64,000 nucleotides of DNA, from contig CAVRUZ010000002.1 in NCBI GenBank assembly GCA_963724495.1, positions 558,001 to 622,000 on the forward strand, given 5' to 3'. The notes beneath the pieces were generated by a model. It searched no databases, was not told the origin of the DNA, and was given only the letters and a program-made list of their open reading frames with translations. Positions 17,695 through 27,158 of the stretch are shown piece by piece (position 1 is the stretch's first letter; each line of letters opens with the position of its first letter). This stretch comes from CAVRUZ01 sp963724495 (GTDB lineage: Bacteria; Actinomycetota; Actinomycetes; Propionibacteriales; DAIQRJ01). The translations under genes were made by a program, and so were the position numbers.

Positions 17695-18005
17695 GACCTG
17701 CGCAAACGCCGCGGCGGATCGGCCTCCATCTACCGCTCGTCTACCGCACCGTTTTCCGGAGCTCATCAAACCGGCCACGGCGGCGGCCGCGGCATCGTGC
17801 ATCGTCGGCGCGGCGTGGCTGTAGGTCCCGAGGGTGATCGACACGTTCGCGTGCCCGAGCCGTTCCTGCACGACTTTCGGGTTGATCCCGGCCTGCACGC
17901 CAGTGTCGCCGAGGTGTGCCGCAGATCGTGCAGCCGGATCGGCGGCAGGTCGGCGGTCGCGGCGACGACGCGAATGCGCGCGAGATCGTCGCGAGCGCCG
18001 TAGCC
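17695..18005 (-). pseudogene. Tyrosine recombinase (phage integrase) C-terminal remnant
   Basis: Only the catalytic C-terminal part remains. Reading the minus strand: 'ADLPPIRLHDLRHTSATLA' carries the HxxR box, then after a one-base deletion near 17895 'GINPKVVQERLGHANVSITLGTYSH' carries the second His box and the nucleophile Tyr. The N-terminal arm-binding and core-binding domains and the first catalytic Arg region are not found; a GNAT gene begins at that point. It ends beside tRNA-Leu, the usual arrangement of an int gene at attL. It cannot be functional as read, so the island should be immobile without help. Confidence 0.85.
17729..17746. promoter_or_regulatory. Two helically phased TCTACCG motifs at the left island end
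   Basis: TCTACCG at 17729-17735 and 17740-17746, exactly 11 bp apart. The right end has three such motifs at 11-bp spacing (30109-30137). One-turn phasing beside both attachment sites fits arm-type binding sites of the lost integrase. This is inferred; no binding data. Confidence 0.5.
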
Positions 18006-18030
18006 AGGCCGCTGCCCCCGGAGCCGTCCG

Positions 18031-18594
18031 TCAGGCCGGCGCTATCGTCCTGCTCACGATCCAGGCGTGCTTGCCGACCTGCCGGATCCGGGAGAAGTCG
18101 AAGTCCTCGAAGAGTTCGACGGTTGCGCTGAACAGGAACCGGTCCTGGGCCTCACGGCCGCTCGTGGTCTCGGAAATCGCCTCCACGCGCCCGCCCCCAG
18201 CGCCCGCGATCTGCGCAAGGGCACCCCCGAGCGCGGCTCGTGCCACGCCATGCCGCCGATGCCGCTTGTCGACGAAGATGCAGGCGATCCGCCAGCTCGC
18301 TCGTGGCGGTGGCTCCTGTTCATATGCGCGCTTGTGCTTGAGCAAAAGCTCATCTCGTTTCCCGTACTGACACCAACCCTGCGCGACACCCGACTCGTCG
18401 AACACCAGCGCCGCCTTAGCACGGCCCTCGTTCACCAGTTGCTGCTTCAGGGCACGCGGTTCGCTGACCCTTCGCTCGTACTCCGGATGGTGCACGATGC
18501 ACCAGCATCCGCCGTAGATCCCGTTGTTGCGTTCCACCAGCTCGACGAAGGCGTCCCACGTGGAGACGTCCAACGATCGCGTCGTGAACAGCAC
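18031..18594 (-). CDS. GNAT-family N-acetyltransferase
   Basis: 187-residue protein starting at GTG 18594. The acetyl-CoA site is recognisable: 'WRIACIFVDKRHRRHGVARAALGGAL', with the Arg/Gln-x-x-Gly-x-Gly/Ala pattern represented by 'RRHGVA'. The N-terminal half 'GGCWCIVHHPEYE' and 'AALVFDESGVAQGWCQYG' matches a group of actinobacterial acetyltransferases of unknown substrate. It occupies the place where the integrase N-terminus should be, so it arrived or was retained after island decay began. No frame breaks. Confidence 0.82.
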   Translation of the reverse strand: MLFTTRSLDVSTWDAFVELVERNNGIYGGCWCIVHHPEYERRVSEPRALKQQLVNEGRAKAALVFDESGVAQGWCQYGKRDELLLKHKRAYEQEPPPRASWRIACIFVDKRHRRHGVARAALGGALAQIAGAGGGRVEAISETTSGREAQDRFLFSATVELFEDFDFSRIRQVGKHAWIVSRTIAPA

Positions 18595-19165
18595 GTCGTC
18601 ACCTGGACCCTGCGGCGGCCTGCAGCAACGCGATCTCCACAGCACCAAACCTACGGTGACTCGTATGGACAGCCGCACATCCCAAGCGCTTCGCGGCGGA
18701 TGAGCACTCCGAAATGTCCGTGACCTGGAACGAGTACGTCTGATCGCCGGGTGTTCGATGCCGGGAATCTCCTGCGCAAAGCGATATTTCGCGGGGTGGC
18801 TGAGGTGGGCCGCCACCAACCGGACGAAAGTCCTCGGCGGGGGAGTGCTCACGTGACCAGCACCGCCCTGGGATCGGCACGACCGACCGGTCCGTCGGCC
18901 GCATCGTCGACGACCTCGTCATCTCCTACAACAAGATCAGCTACCTCACCGATAACCCAGAGGGTGGACCCGCCCGCCTAGACCATGCCGGTGAGGCGTA
19001 CAGCGATCTGGCCGAAGCCTCGCCGCGCATTGGATCCGCCTTCGAAACGAGTGCCCGGTCTCTGGCTGGGAGATCCGGCAACCCGTGTCCGGGCCGGCTG
19101 AGGGCGGCTCGGGTGTCGGGGCACCTGGCTAGCGGACCGCAGCGCAACCGGCGATTTACGAGCAG
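18595..19165. other. Gene-poor island stretch
   Basis: No protein-coding gene can be supported here. Short open frames exist but show no family pattern, and the stretch contains no inverted repeat or tRNA that I can recognise. It probably represents decayed mobile-element sequence between the acetyltransferase and the Pro-Thr-tail protein. Confidence 0.4.
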
Positions 19166-19855
19166 TCAGGACGGACTAGGGCTTGGGCTAGTTGTCGCGG
19201 TGGGCGTCGGACTAGGGCTTGGGCTAGGGCTAGGCGTCGGTGTCGGCGTGGGCGTCGGGGTTGGTGTCGGAGTGGGGGTTGGTGTGGGGGTGGGGGTTGG
19301 TGTGGGGGTCGGTGTCGGGGTGGGCGTGGGGGTTGGTGTGGGGGTCGGTGTCGGGGTGGGAGTCGGCGGTGGGGCGCATCCGGTCACCCAGAAGACCTTG
19401 TGCTTGACGTCCGCGCCCTGTGAGCCTTGGGCGTTTATGGTCAGTTTGACGTGGAAGCCTTGCTGGGGATGCGGCTCGATTCCGGTGAAGTCGAGGGTGT
19501 AGGTCTCGCTGGCGTCCAGGCCGGCCTCGCTGCCGCCGCCGGAGTTGTCGTCTTCGCCGATGGCGAGGGTATCGGTCAGCAGCACCACGTCGGATCCGGT
19601 CGGCGGGTGTGCCTCGAACGTCACATCTGCGTTCAGGTCGCCCTGGTCGAAGCCGTAGAAGTCAACCTGGAAGGTGCAGCCGACATGCGGCTCATTGTCC
19701 GGCGCGTCGTCGAACGCCACTCTGTCGATCTTGATGGTGCCGTTGTTGCCCGGCGGGTTGGGGACCGCCCCAGCGTTGAGTGGTCCGAACATGAACGCGG
19801 CCGGCAGCGCGACCGCGCCGAGCAGCACGACGAAAGTCATTCTCTTCCGATTCAC
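19166..19855 (-). CDS. Secreted protein with a long Pro-Thr/Pro-Ser repeat tail
   Basis: About 229 residues. After a basic start ('NRKRM') comes a hydrophobic segment ending near 'LNAGAV', a Sec signal peptide. The mature part has about 120 residues with three Cys-containing strands and 'VGCTFQVDFYGFDQGDLNADV', 'ETYTLDFTGIEPHPQQGFHVKLTI', resembling secreted beta-sandwich domains of actinobacterial exported proteins. The C-terminus is an uninterrupted PT dipeptide run turning into PS/PT, a wall-spanning or O-glycosylation-prone stalk. There is no LPxTG sortase motif or final membrane segment. GTG 19855 or ATG 19840 may be the start. First of four exported-protein genes on the same strand. Confidence 0.72.
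   Translation of the reverse strand: MNRKRMTFVVLLGAVALPAAFMFGPLNAGAVPNPPGNNGTIKIDRVAFDDAPDNEPHVGCTFQVDFYGFDQGDLNADVTFEAHPPTGSDVVLLTDTLAIGEDDNSGGGSEAGLDASETYTLDFTGIEPHPQQGFHVKLTINAQGSQGADVKHKVFWVTGCAPPPTPTPTPTPTPTPTPTPTPTPTPTPTPTPTPTPTPTPTPTPTPTPSPSPSPSPTPTATTSPSPSPS
19170..19372. repeat. Minisatellite encoding the Pro-Thr tail
   Basis: Roughly 200 bp of 6-bp units of the form GGTGTB/GGGGTN on the plus strand (CCNACN on the coding strand). Third-base variation keeps the PT dipeptide while breaking exact repetition. The length is likely to vary by slippage, changing the stalk length; units are multiples of three, so most changes stay in frame. Confidence 0.85.
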
Positions 19856-19924
19856 GCGCAAACCATAGATAGCGGGTATACCTCGCACAAGCCCCGACCG
19901 GGGCGCATGTTGTGACCGTGTCGG

Positions 19925-20335
19925 CCGGCTGTCGCGATCGACACCTTCGGCCGCACCGTCGACGGCGTCGTCATCCCCCTACAGCACGATGACCTGCCTC
20001 ACCAGCAACCCCTACGGTGAGCGCGTCCTCCCTGTGCCCTCACCAACGCCGTCGGCCAAGCCGGCAACATCTTCCTGTTCCGCGACCACGATCACACCAA
20101 CCCGATCGGCCGCACCCTGTCGTTCACCGAAACAACGCGATGGGCTCCACGGCACCTTCTGGATCCGCGAATCCAGGCCGTGACGAAGCCCTCATCGACC
20201 TCCTCGACGGCTCCTTGTCCGCGGGTTCCGCGCCACCCACGTCGACCGAGGCCGCCGGCGAAACCGTCATCCGACAAGCTCGCCCGATCTCATCGACCTC
20301 GCTACCAACCCCCACGGCGCACGGCTAGTGACCCT
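19925..20335 (+). pseudogene. HK97-type prohead protease remnant, copy A
   Basis: Pieces of a caudovirus prohead (capsid maturation) protease are spread over three frames: 'DTFGRTVDGVVIP', 'FRDHDHTNPIGRTLSFTE', 'FWIRES', 'DEALIDLLDG' and 'GETVIRQA'. The His of 'DHDHTNPIGR' matches the catalytic His region. DNA from about 20102 to 20280 is nearly the same as 28258-28450 (copy B). Several indels make this copy non-functional. Together the copies are the only trace of phage structural genes in the island. Confidence 0.75.
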
Positions 20336-20340
20336 CGAGC

Positions 20341-20720
20341 ACAGCCGGTGCAACCGACAAGCAGGCCAAGCACTCGCCCAAGAACGAAAGGCCGCGACAC
20401 GGAACGCCACCACGCTGGACCAGCGAACTTCTCCGGTTTCTCCGGCCAGCCGCCGTCTTCGCGAACACGCGACATCTGCCATTTATCTACCGGAACGGTA
20501 GGGAATCCGCCTGACCGCTCGCTATGGCAGGGGGTGTCGGGCTATGGCTGGGAGTGGACCTGGGTCCCGCGAGGTGCCGCTTTCGGGGCGCTGAGGCACA
20601 TCCGCCGGAATCGAGGCCGATCAGCCGCGCTGTGCTCATGTTCGGCGGGATGCTCGACGGCAAGGTGGTCGCCCAGGGCAAGGAGCGGTTGGTGGCCGGT
20701 AGCCGTTGCTGGACATAGTC
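20341..20720. other. Gene-poor island stretch with a TTTATCTACCGGAAC motif
   Basis: No gene can be supported between the prohead protease remnant and the terminator of the next gene. It contains TTTATCTACCGGAAC at 20482-20496, found again at 29340-29354, and a short plus-strand open frame with no recognisable family. Confidence 0.4.
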
Positions 20721-20761
20721 GGAAAAGCCTCCGGCACCCACGGGCGGTGGGTGTCGGAGGC
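20721..20761 (-). terminator. Rho-independent terminator of the DUF11-like gene
   Basis: Hairpin with 15-bp arms (20727-20741 and 20747-20761), one wobble pair, 5-nt loop. On the minus strand it is followed at once by TTTTCC. It lies 14 bp after the stop of the gene ending at 20775. Confidence 0.85.
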
Positions 20762-20774
20762 TCTGCCGGTCGAG

Positions 20775-22315
20775 CTAACTGAGCGGGCAGACCGATTCGT
20801 TTGACGCCGCGAGAAGGTTCTTGGCTGTCTCGAAGTCGCCGGACGCCACGGCATCTTGGACGATGTCGATGACTTCAGCCGTGGTCAGGTCGCTGTCCAC
20901 GTCGGAGCTGGAGGCGTTCAACAGCGCCGCCACCGCGTGGCGGGCCAAGGCGTTGATGCCGCCCCCGCCCGACTGCAGTGCCTCGAGTAGCGTGGCGTCG
21001 TCCCCGCCGGTACTGAGGGTCACGTTCACGCCGAACACGGTGTTGAACGAGTCAGTCGGGGAGTAGCCGACCCATGAGTCGAAGTGCTGGCTCTGCTTCC
21101 AGAACCCAGGCGTGCAACCCTCGCCGCCGGGGGCGCTCAACGATCACCGAGTCGGTGGCCGAGGCGTTGATGGCGTTGGGGAAACCGCTCGGGTTGTAGT
21201 GCACAGAGACGGTATTCACCAGTGGGCTGGGATCGGAGTCCAACACGACTCGGCTCGTCACAACCTGGCACGACGTGCCCGTCGCCAACGTGGCGGTGCA
21301 GGTGCTCGACGTGACCGCGGTGTTTGCCGGGTCGAGCAGGTTGCCGGTCAGCGTGTCGGTGATGGTGCCGTTCACCAGGTTCGGGGAGTCCGACGAGGAC
21401 GTGTTGGTCACCACGATGGTGCACGTCTCGGTCTGGCCGACCTGGATCGGGTCGGGGGCGCAGTTCTTGGTCACGCCCACGGCTGGCTGGAACAGGTTGG
21501 TGCTGTCGCTGGCCTGCGCGGTAGCCGTCTGGATCCCGGCCGAGTAGGTGGCGACGACCGTGTTCAGCAGTGGGTCGGGGTCACCAGGTGCCACGGTTCG
21601 GGACACGGTGGCCGAGTCGCAGGCCCCCGGAGCCAGCGTGGCGTCGAAGCTGGCGGAGATGTCGCCGATCAGCGAGTCGATCACCGAGGTGCGGGACACC
21701 GGGATCAGCCCCGTGTTGCACACCTCGATGGTGTAGTTCACGGGGTCGCCGATCTTGGACAACTCGTCAGCCACTTTGGTCACCGTGATCTTCGGCGCAC
21801 AGATAACCGGCAGCGTGTGGGTGGCGAACGCGCCAGCCGTCCAGCGGCGGGTTGAACTGCGGGTACGACAGGGCGATCTCCACCCGGTCGCGGAACACCG
21901 TGTTGCACAGGGCCGGGTCGTCAGGGATGGTCACCCCGAACGTCGCTGTACACGTCGCACCCGCAGGCAAGGTGTCACCCTCATCAATGATGGTGGTCGT
22001 CCCGTTCAGCGTGCAATTGCGATGTCGACGGGTGTCCCGTTGTTCGGCGAACCGGTGGCGACGAACGGGGCCGTCTCGATGAGTTCGGTCACGGTGGCGC
22101 TGTAACGCCCATGCGTTCGTGAAGGTGGCCGTGCAAACCACGGTGTCCCCGATGGTGTACGGGTCGCCAGCCGGGGCCGACGGGCACTCTTTGGTGGCCG
22201 TGGCCCCAGTTTGCTCTTGGGCCTGGGCAGGCGAGGCTCCGAGGATCAGTCCGCTTGCAGCCATGACCAGGGCTGCTACCAGCCCGATCCCCCGTTTGGT
22301 GCGCGAATGGTGCAT
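20775..22315 (-). CDS. Large secreted protein with DUF11-like repeats, several frameshifts
   Basis: The N-terminus 'GLVAALVMAASGLILGASPAQA' is a signal peptide with an AxA cleavage site. The mature part repeats the surface-protein module seen in 'GDTVVCTATFTN', 'GDPVNYTIEVCNTG' and 'GQTETCTIVVTNT', that is DUF11/conserved-repeat beta-sandwich domains with paired Cys. The C-terminal part starts 'GCTPGFWKQSQHFDSWVGYSP', a motif common in actinobacterial exported proteins, and ends without anchor. Frames change at about 22100, 22020, 21836 and 21122-21135; each is compatible with a single-base indel. If repaired, the product is about 510 residues. Whether it is a decayed gene or read error cannot be settled here. 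Confidence 0.7.
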
Positions 22316-22710
22316 GGGCTTCCTCCGAAGTGAGTTGTGGCAGGACGTCTTCTCCCGCCGCGGCGTTGCTCACCACCGTGGAGCCGATGGTGACCATCCA
22401 GACCGGAGGCCACCAAGGTCCCTACGATCTGGGCCCCGAGTCAGCCACCGTAGACTCGGGTGACGTATGCCACAAGGGGGTGTTATGTCCGGACTTAGGA
22501 TCCTTTGGCGGGCTGGCCGAACCACACCGGTGGTATTCAGCTAACGACCGGCTTGGGTTCGCCCTATCGCTCGTCTCCCAGGCGGACAAGCACCCTCGGC
22601 TGACTCAGCTCCGGCCGGGCCCAGACGGCCGCAAAGCACAGGTGGGGATCTCGGCTACCACTACTGCCGGCCCCCTACCATCCGGCCTCTGAACTGGCCA
22701 TGGGGACAGG

Positions 22711-22745
22711 CAAGGCACGGAGGGAGTTGACCCCTCCGTGCCTTG
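22711..22745 (-). terminator. Hairpin terminator after the small secreted-protein gene
   Basis: Perfect 14-bp inverted repeat, CAAGGCACGGAGGG (22711-22724) and its complement (22732-22745), 7-nt loop. It lies 42 bp past the stop of the minus-strand gene ending at 22787. No strong T-run follows. Confidence 0.7.
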
Positions 22746-22786
22746 GTCGGTCGGGACCTCCTGTCGTGGCTCTGGCGAGACTTTGG

Positions 22787-23299
22787 CTATCCCGTGATCA
22801 GGATCGCGGGATCGGTGAACCCGTCGAAGGTCAGGGTGTAGACGAAGCTAACGACGCTTGTCGTGACCTCGGGTGTCCAGTTCGGGTTGGGGCAACTGAA
22901 GTTCGCCAGGACGTCCGCAGCGCTCGGCGCCGTCGCCGTCTGCTCGGGGACCAGCAATCGCCCGTTCCTGGTCGGGAACAGCACGGCACTGGTCGTCGTG
23001 GTGGCGGACTCGGTGAACGGATCGACGACCTTGCTGTTCACTCCTGGGTTGTGACAAACGCCCGTGAAGGTCGAAGTGACCGCAAGGCTGACGGTCGCAT
23101 TGGTGTTGCCGACGCCCTGGATGGCCGTCCCGGTGCAGGTGACCGTCAGCCCGACCATCGTGCAGGTCGGCTCGCTGAACCCGTTCGTGTAGTGGGCCCC
23201 TTGCGGGGCGTTGTCGAAGTTGGTGACTGCCTGGGCGGAGGTGGTGAATCCCAGGAGGGTGACGATCGCCAACGCGGCGATCAGAACTATCCGCTTCAT
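22787..23299 (-). CDS. Small secreted protein of unknown function
   Basis: 170 residues from the ATG at 23299, which has AGAAGGAA 12 bp upstream. The signal peptide 'MKRIVLIAALAIVTLLG' ends 'TSAQA'. The mature chain contains 'PTCTMVGLTVTCTGTAIQGVGN', 'VCHNPG' and 'NFSCPNPNW': five cysteines, Thr/Val-rich, beta-rich exported fold. I do not recognise a named family. It lies in the row of secreted-protein genes on the same strand, each with its own hairpin terminator, so it is probably transcribed alone. It is the only intact gene of that row. Confidence 0.75.
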   Translation of the reverse strand: MKRIVLIAALAIVTLLGFTTSAQAVTNFDNAPQGAHYTNGFSEPTCTMVGLTVTCTGTAIQGVGNTNATVSLAVTSTFTGVCHNPGVNSKVVDPFTESATTTTSAVLFPTRNGRLLVPEQTATAPSAADVLANFSCPNPNWTPEVTTSVVSFVYTLTFDGFTDPAILITG

Positions 23300-23363
23300 G
23301 CTTGGTGTGTTCCTTCTGTTTGGGTGCATTTCTGGATCTTGGTTTGAGTGGTGTGCGCTGCGA

Positions 23364-23404
23364 ACCTGCCGTCGGTCGCACCAGCCGGTGGACCGACGGC
23401 AGGT
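23364..23404 (-). terminator. Hairpin terminator after the SpaA-like gene
   Basis: Perfect 14-bp inverted repeat, ACCTGCCGTCGGTC (23364-23377) and complement (23391-23404), 13-nt loop, 24 bp past the stop of the minus-strand gene ending at 23428. Confidence 0.7.
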
Positions 23405-23427
23405 GGGCCGCCCCTAGTTTCGGGCTC

Positions 23428-25082
23428 CTACGGGTCGATGACGATGACGCAGGTGTAGGTGCCGGGTGGCAGGTTGGTGTCGGTGAACGTGCCGTCGCCG
23501 CCGGCGCCGGTTGAGCCGTTAGGCCCGTTCGGTGTGCAGGTGACCGTGCTGGCGGTGCCGCCGGGGATCTGCGAGTCGACGCTGACGGTGAGGTCGGTCA
23601 GCGGCGTGTTGTGGAAGCTGACCGTCTCACCGACGTACGGGTCGCCGGCGCAGTTGGCCTTGTTGTTGACGGTGACGTTCTTGTCGGCTTCACCGGCGTA
23701 GCCGGCCGGTACCGTCTCGTGCACCGAGTAGCTGTCGAACAGCAGGTTGTCGAAGCAGACCTTGCCGTCAGCGCCGGTGGTCTTGGTCACCCCGTTGACG
23801 GTGAAGTCGACCCCGGCATGCGGGTGGTCTCCCGCCCCGGCGGCGGCGTGCTTGCGAGTCTTGGTGACCTCGATCGCGCCACGCTGGCGCGGGTCGACAA
23901 ACGACACCACAACCGGCTCGGTGACCCCAGCCACTACGGTCACCGCTTGTCGGCCGCGCTCTCATAACCGGCCGGGGTGACGGTTTCGACCACCCAGTAG
24001 GTCCCGGCGACCACATCGGTGATGGTGCAGGTGCCTGCTGCGTCAGTGGTGCACTTCTTCAAGGTGATGGTGTCTTCGGCGCCGCGGGTGCCGCCGACTG
24101 GAGCGTTGTCCTTGTACAGGGTGAACTCTGCGCCGGCGAGTGGGGTGCCCGCGTCGTCGGTCTTGTTGATCTTCACGCTGCCGCAGTTGGTGATGTTGAC
24201 GGCAACCGGTGGGACGAAGTCCTTCAGCGCGCTGGTAAACGAGTCCGAGGAGCGGCTCTTCAGGTATGCCGAGCCGAACGAGTTGCATGAGGTCGGGTCG
24301 AGCAGTCCGGCCAGCGACAGCTGCGCCTCGCCGAATGTCCGGGGGTCCAGGGCGCCGAGGCCGTCGCTCTCGCCCGCCGGGATGGCGGAGGTGTTGATCG
24401 ATCCGGTCGCGTCACCGGCCGCGGTCGAGGTCGGCGGCCGGCCCCCAGGCGCTCCCGGTCCATCGACGGATCGACAGCGTCGGGTGGGTGCCGCCCTGGG
24501 ACAGGTCGTAGATCACCAACACGTCACCGATGCTGCGGATCGGGGTCAGCCCGTTGGCGTGCAGTCCGGGTCGGCCGGGGTCTGGTTGGGGGTGCACTGG
24601 CGCTGGTTGAACTCGAAGTCCATGTTCGTGGTGCCGGACGGATCCTGCACCCGCGCCCAGAACAGGTTCAAGAACCCGGTCGAGGTGCTGCCCTCCTGGT
24701 ACAGACCGAAGAACTTCAGGTCGCTCTTGTTCGGCGGGATACTGCCGTCCACGACCGCGGGTACCGCGGTGTCTTCCTTGGCGCCCTGGCCGAACGACTC
24801 GTCGGTCGGACCGCTGATCGTGTCGGCCTTGCGGGTCTCGGTCACGTTGGCCCAGTCGATCGACGGGGCCGGATCGTCGACCTTCAGGTTGGCGTCGGTG
24901 TCGATTTCGAAGTTGCTGCCCGGGAGGCTCACTTCCGGGTGGTTGGCGTACGCGACGGACGGTGCGAACGCCGCCGCCATCGCGAACGCCGCTACCAGAG
25001 ACCCGATCCTTCGAGCCCGCCGCGAGCCTGGTCTGCGCCGCTGCTGCTGCCGGCTGGTCACATCAATTGACGGTATTCTCAT
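23428..25082 (-). CDS. SpaA-like (prealbumin-fold) surface protein, several frameshifts
   Basis: The N-terminus has a long Arg-rich n-region, then 'IGSLVAAFAMAAAFAPSVAYA', a signal peptide, and a large non-repetitive domain starting 'FEIDTDANLKVDDP'. Two SpaA/Cna-B-type modules follow: 'VKINKTDDAGTPLAGAEFTLY' with 'AGTYWVVETVTPAGY', and 'IEVTKTRKHAA' with 'DSYSVHETVPAGYAGE'. Such modules form pilin or adhesin stalks, often with Lys-Asn isopeptide bonds. It ends 'TYTCVIVIDP' with no LPxTG and no membrane anchor. Frames change around 24550-24600, 24415-24430 and near 23940. The intact product would be about 550 residues. No sortase gene is in the window. Confidence 0.72.
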
Positions 25083-25726
25083 TTGCTTGCTCCTGATGAT
25101 GAATAGCGATCACGAACGAAGGTCAAAAGGGAAAATGCATCGGCCGACGGACACCGAGGGACACCGCCAGGCAGGCCGGCGTGAACGCGACATCTGGAGC
25201 CGACACGGCGAAAGTCCTGGAACCGGACACTCGCCCGGGGGCGGCGCGGGAAACCTGGCTGGCGGACCACCACGACGCGCAGAATACCAGTGACGTAGTT
25301 TCAACTCGCGTGGTCTCGGCGGGCAGTCACGGCAAGGGAGGTGAGACAGCGGCACGACGTCCGGCGACATAGCCGCCAAACGACCAGCAGTGCAGAGGTG
25401 ACCTCGATCGGAGAGCTAGACCAACTCACGGAACGGGAGCTAAACCAGTCACGGTTGCGTCGTCGAGGCGGCCCACGACAATTGGTCGTGCGCCGTCGTT
25501 GATACGACACACCCAAAACGGCCATCACCCGCGCTCGTGGGAGACATCCCGTGCCCAGCACTGGGCGAGCATCCATAGCGTCTCCCCTGGGCAGCAAGTC
25601 CGCAATCACCGCCGGTTGAACGGACCGCCAAGACGCAACGTAGACCCGAGTGCCCGTCATGTCCAGTATCGGCCGAGTTGCGCCCGAATGCGTAGCTCGA
25701 GCCGAAGGAACACGAGATCACCGGTG
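25083..25726. other. Island intergenic stretch with a short imperfect tandem repeat
   Basis: No gene can be supported. Two 18-19-nt units, GAGCTAGACCAACTCACGG (25413-25431) and GAGCTAAACCAGTCACGG (25437-25454), stand 24 bp apart. They may be part of a lost insertion-sequence end, as an IS110-type remnant follows. Its left part must also hold the promoter of the SpaA-like gene. Confidence 0.4.
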
Positions 25727-26150
25727 GTGTGGACACCCCCATCGACACCTACCGCGGCTGCCCCGGATGGGCTGGGACGACTGCTGGGCCACGGGGTATT
25801 TTTCGACCCATGCCGCAGGTATGCCGATCTGCCGGCCCGGTTGATCAGTCGCGGGCCGCTGGTTGTGGTCGGCATCGAGGGGACCGGTTCCGACGGCGCC
25901 GGGCTGCTCGGCATCTGACCGCGAGCGGGATCCGGATCGTCGAGGTCGACCGCCAGGACGACGTACTCGCCGCAAGTTCGGCAAGCCCCCGATCCGGTCG
26001 ACGCGGCCGCCGCGGCTCGCGCAGTCCAGGCCGGCACCGCCACCCCGGCACACCGAAGACCCGCGACGGGTGGTGGTGGAGTCCATCCCGCTCTGCGGGT
26101 AGTCCGCAACGTCGCGATCAAAGCCCACCGGTCTGAACAAAGGACCGTGG
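25727..26150 (+). pseudogene. IS110-family transposase N-terminal remnant
   Basis: Fragments in shifting frames match the DEDD/RuvC-like N-terminal domain of IS110 transposases: 'TAAAPDGLGRLLG', 'LISRGPLVVVGIEGTGSDGAG', 'LTASGIRIVEVDR', 'RTRRKFGK', 'TGTPKTRDG'. The expected acidic residues occur in 'GIEGTG' and 'VEVDR'. The C-terminal Ser-containing transposase domain is not visible before the SDR gene at 26464. Multiple indels make it inactive. Confidence 0.72.
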
Positions 26151-26463
26151 CCTGACGCGTCGATCTCGCCTTATCCGAGCAAGTGACGGCGCCGCTCACA
26201 CGGTCCACCTGCAGGCGAACGACGCGCTCCAGCTCTTGCATGGTGACTCGCTCAGCGACTTCGCGACCGAACGCTGCGCCACCGCCGAAGCCGCCCGCCG
26301 TACCGAGCTTCAGTTGGCTGCGATGACCGAACGCGCCGAGGTGGCGTTGACGCACCTCGGTCGGCGTCTCGACGGACATCGGTGGATCTGGAGCCAGATG
26401 GTGGCCGCGAGCCGCCCTGGCTTCCCTTGACTTCAAGTGGACTTGAAGAATGACGATGGAGTC
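26151..26463. other. Short stretch between IS remnant and SDR gene
   Basis: No gene recognised. An open plus-strand frame (26236-26430) reads as an Ala/Arg-rich helical peptide without family resemblance; it may be debris of the transposase or chance. Confidence 0.35.
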
Positions 26464-27158
26464 ATGAACCAGTCATCACGTCCGACGGCCGTCATCACCG
26501 GAGCTTCCAAGGGGTTGGGTCGGGCCCTGGCGGACGCCCTCACCGAGCGTGGGTGGCGCCTGGTGTTGGACGCCCGCAGCCCGGGAGCGCTGGCGGACGA
26601 CCTCCCGGGGGCGGTCGTGGTTCGGGGCGACGTCACCGATGCAGCGCACCGCGCGGAACTCGCTGCCGCGGTCGGGCGCGCCGGACGGCTCGACCTGTTG
26701 GTGAACAACGCGAGCGACCTCGGGCCGAGCCCCTTGCCCGGCCTGGCCGGGTACCCGCTCGAAGCCCTGCGGCGGGTGTACGAGACCGATGTCGTGGCGC
26801 CCCTCGCCCTTACCCAGCTTCTGTTGCCCCACCTGCGCGATTCGGCCGGCATGGTCGTCAACATCAGTTCAGATGCGGCTGTGGAGCCGTACCCGACCTG
26901 GGGCGGTTACGGCTCGGCCAAGGCTGCCCTGGACCACCTGAGCGCCGTCCTGGCCGTGGAGGAACCCGGCCTCTTCGTGTACGCGGTCGACCCGGGCGAT
27001 ATGCGCACCGACATGCATCAGGCGGCGTTCCCGGGTGAGGACATCTCCGATCGCCCGGAGCCGGCCGCCGTCATCCCAGCGCTGCTGGGCCTGCTGGCGC
27101 GAAGCCGGTATCGGGCCGCTACCGCGCAGCCGACCTGGCCGCGGGAGCTCTCCGATGA
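26464..27158 (+). CDS. SDR-family oxidoreductase coupled to queA-like gene, frameshifted near the end
   Basis: Short-chain dehydrogenase with 'ITGASKGLGRALADALTERGW', 'LLVNNASDLGP', 'NISSDAAVEPYPTWGGYGSAKAALDHL' (Tyr and Lys) and 'DPGDMRTDMHQ'. I prefer ATG 26464, preceded by GATGGAG, over 26437. Near 27100-27120 the frame shifts by one missing base; the other frame then reads 'GRYRAADLAAGALR' and stops at TGA 27156-27158, overlapping the ATG of the next gene. That ATGA overlap supports the repaired reading. SDR plus QueA-like pairs of this kind occur in other actinobacteria, so the pair may be chromosomal cargo. Confidence 0.78.

Noticed and set aside
19170..19372. CRISPR array
   Set aside because: The repeats are contiguous 6-bp units with no spacers and encode a Pro-Thr tail.
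25657..26436. 259-codon minus-strand open frame
   Set aside because: Antisense to the IS110-type remnant, no recognisable motif, composition like other shadows.
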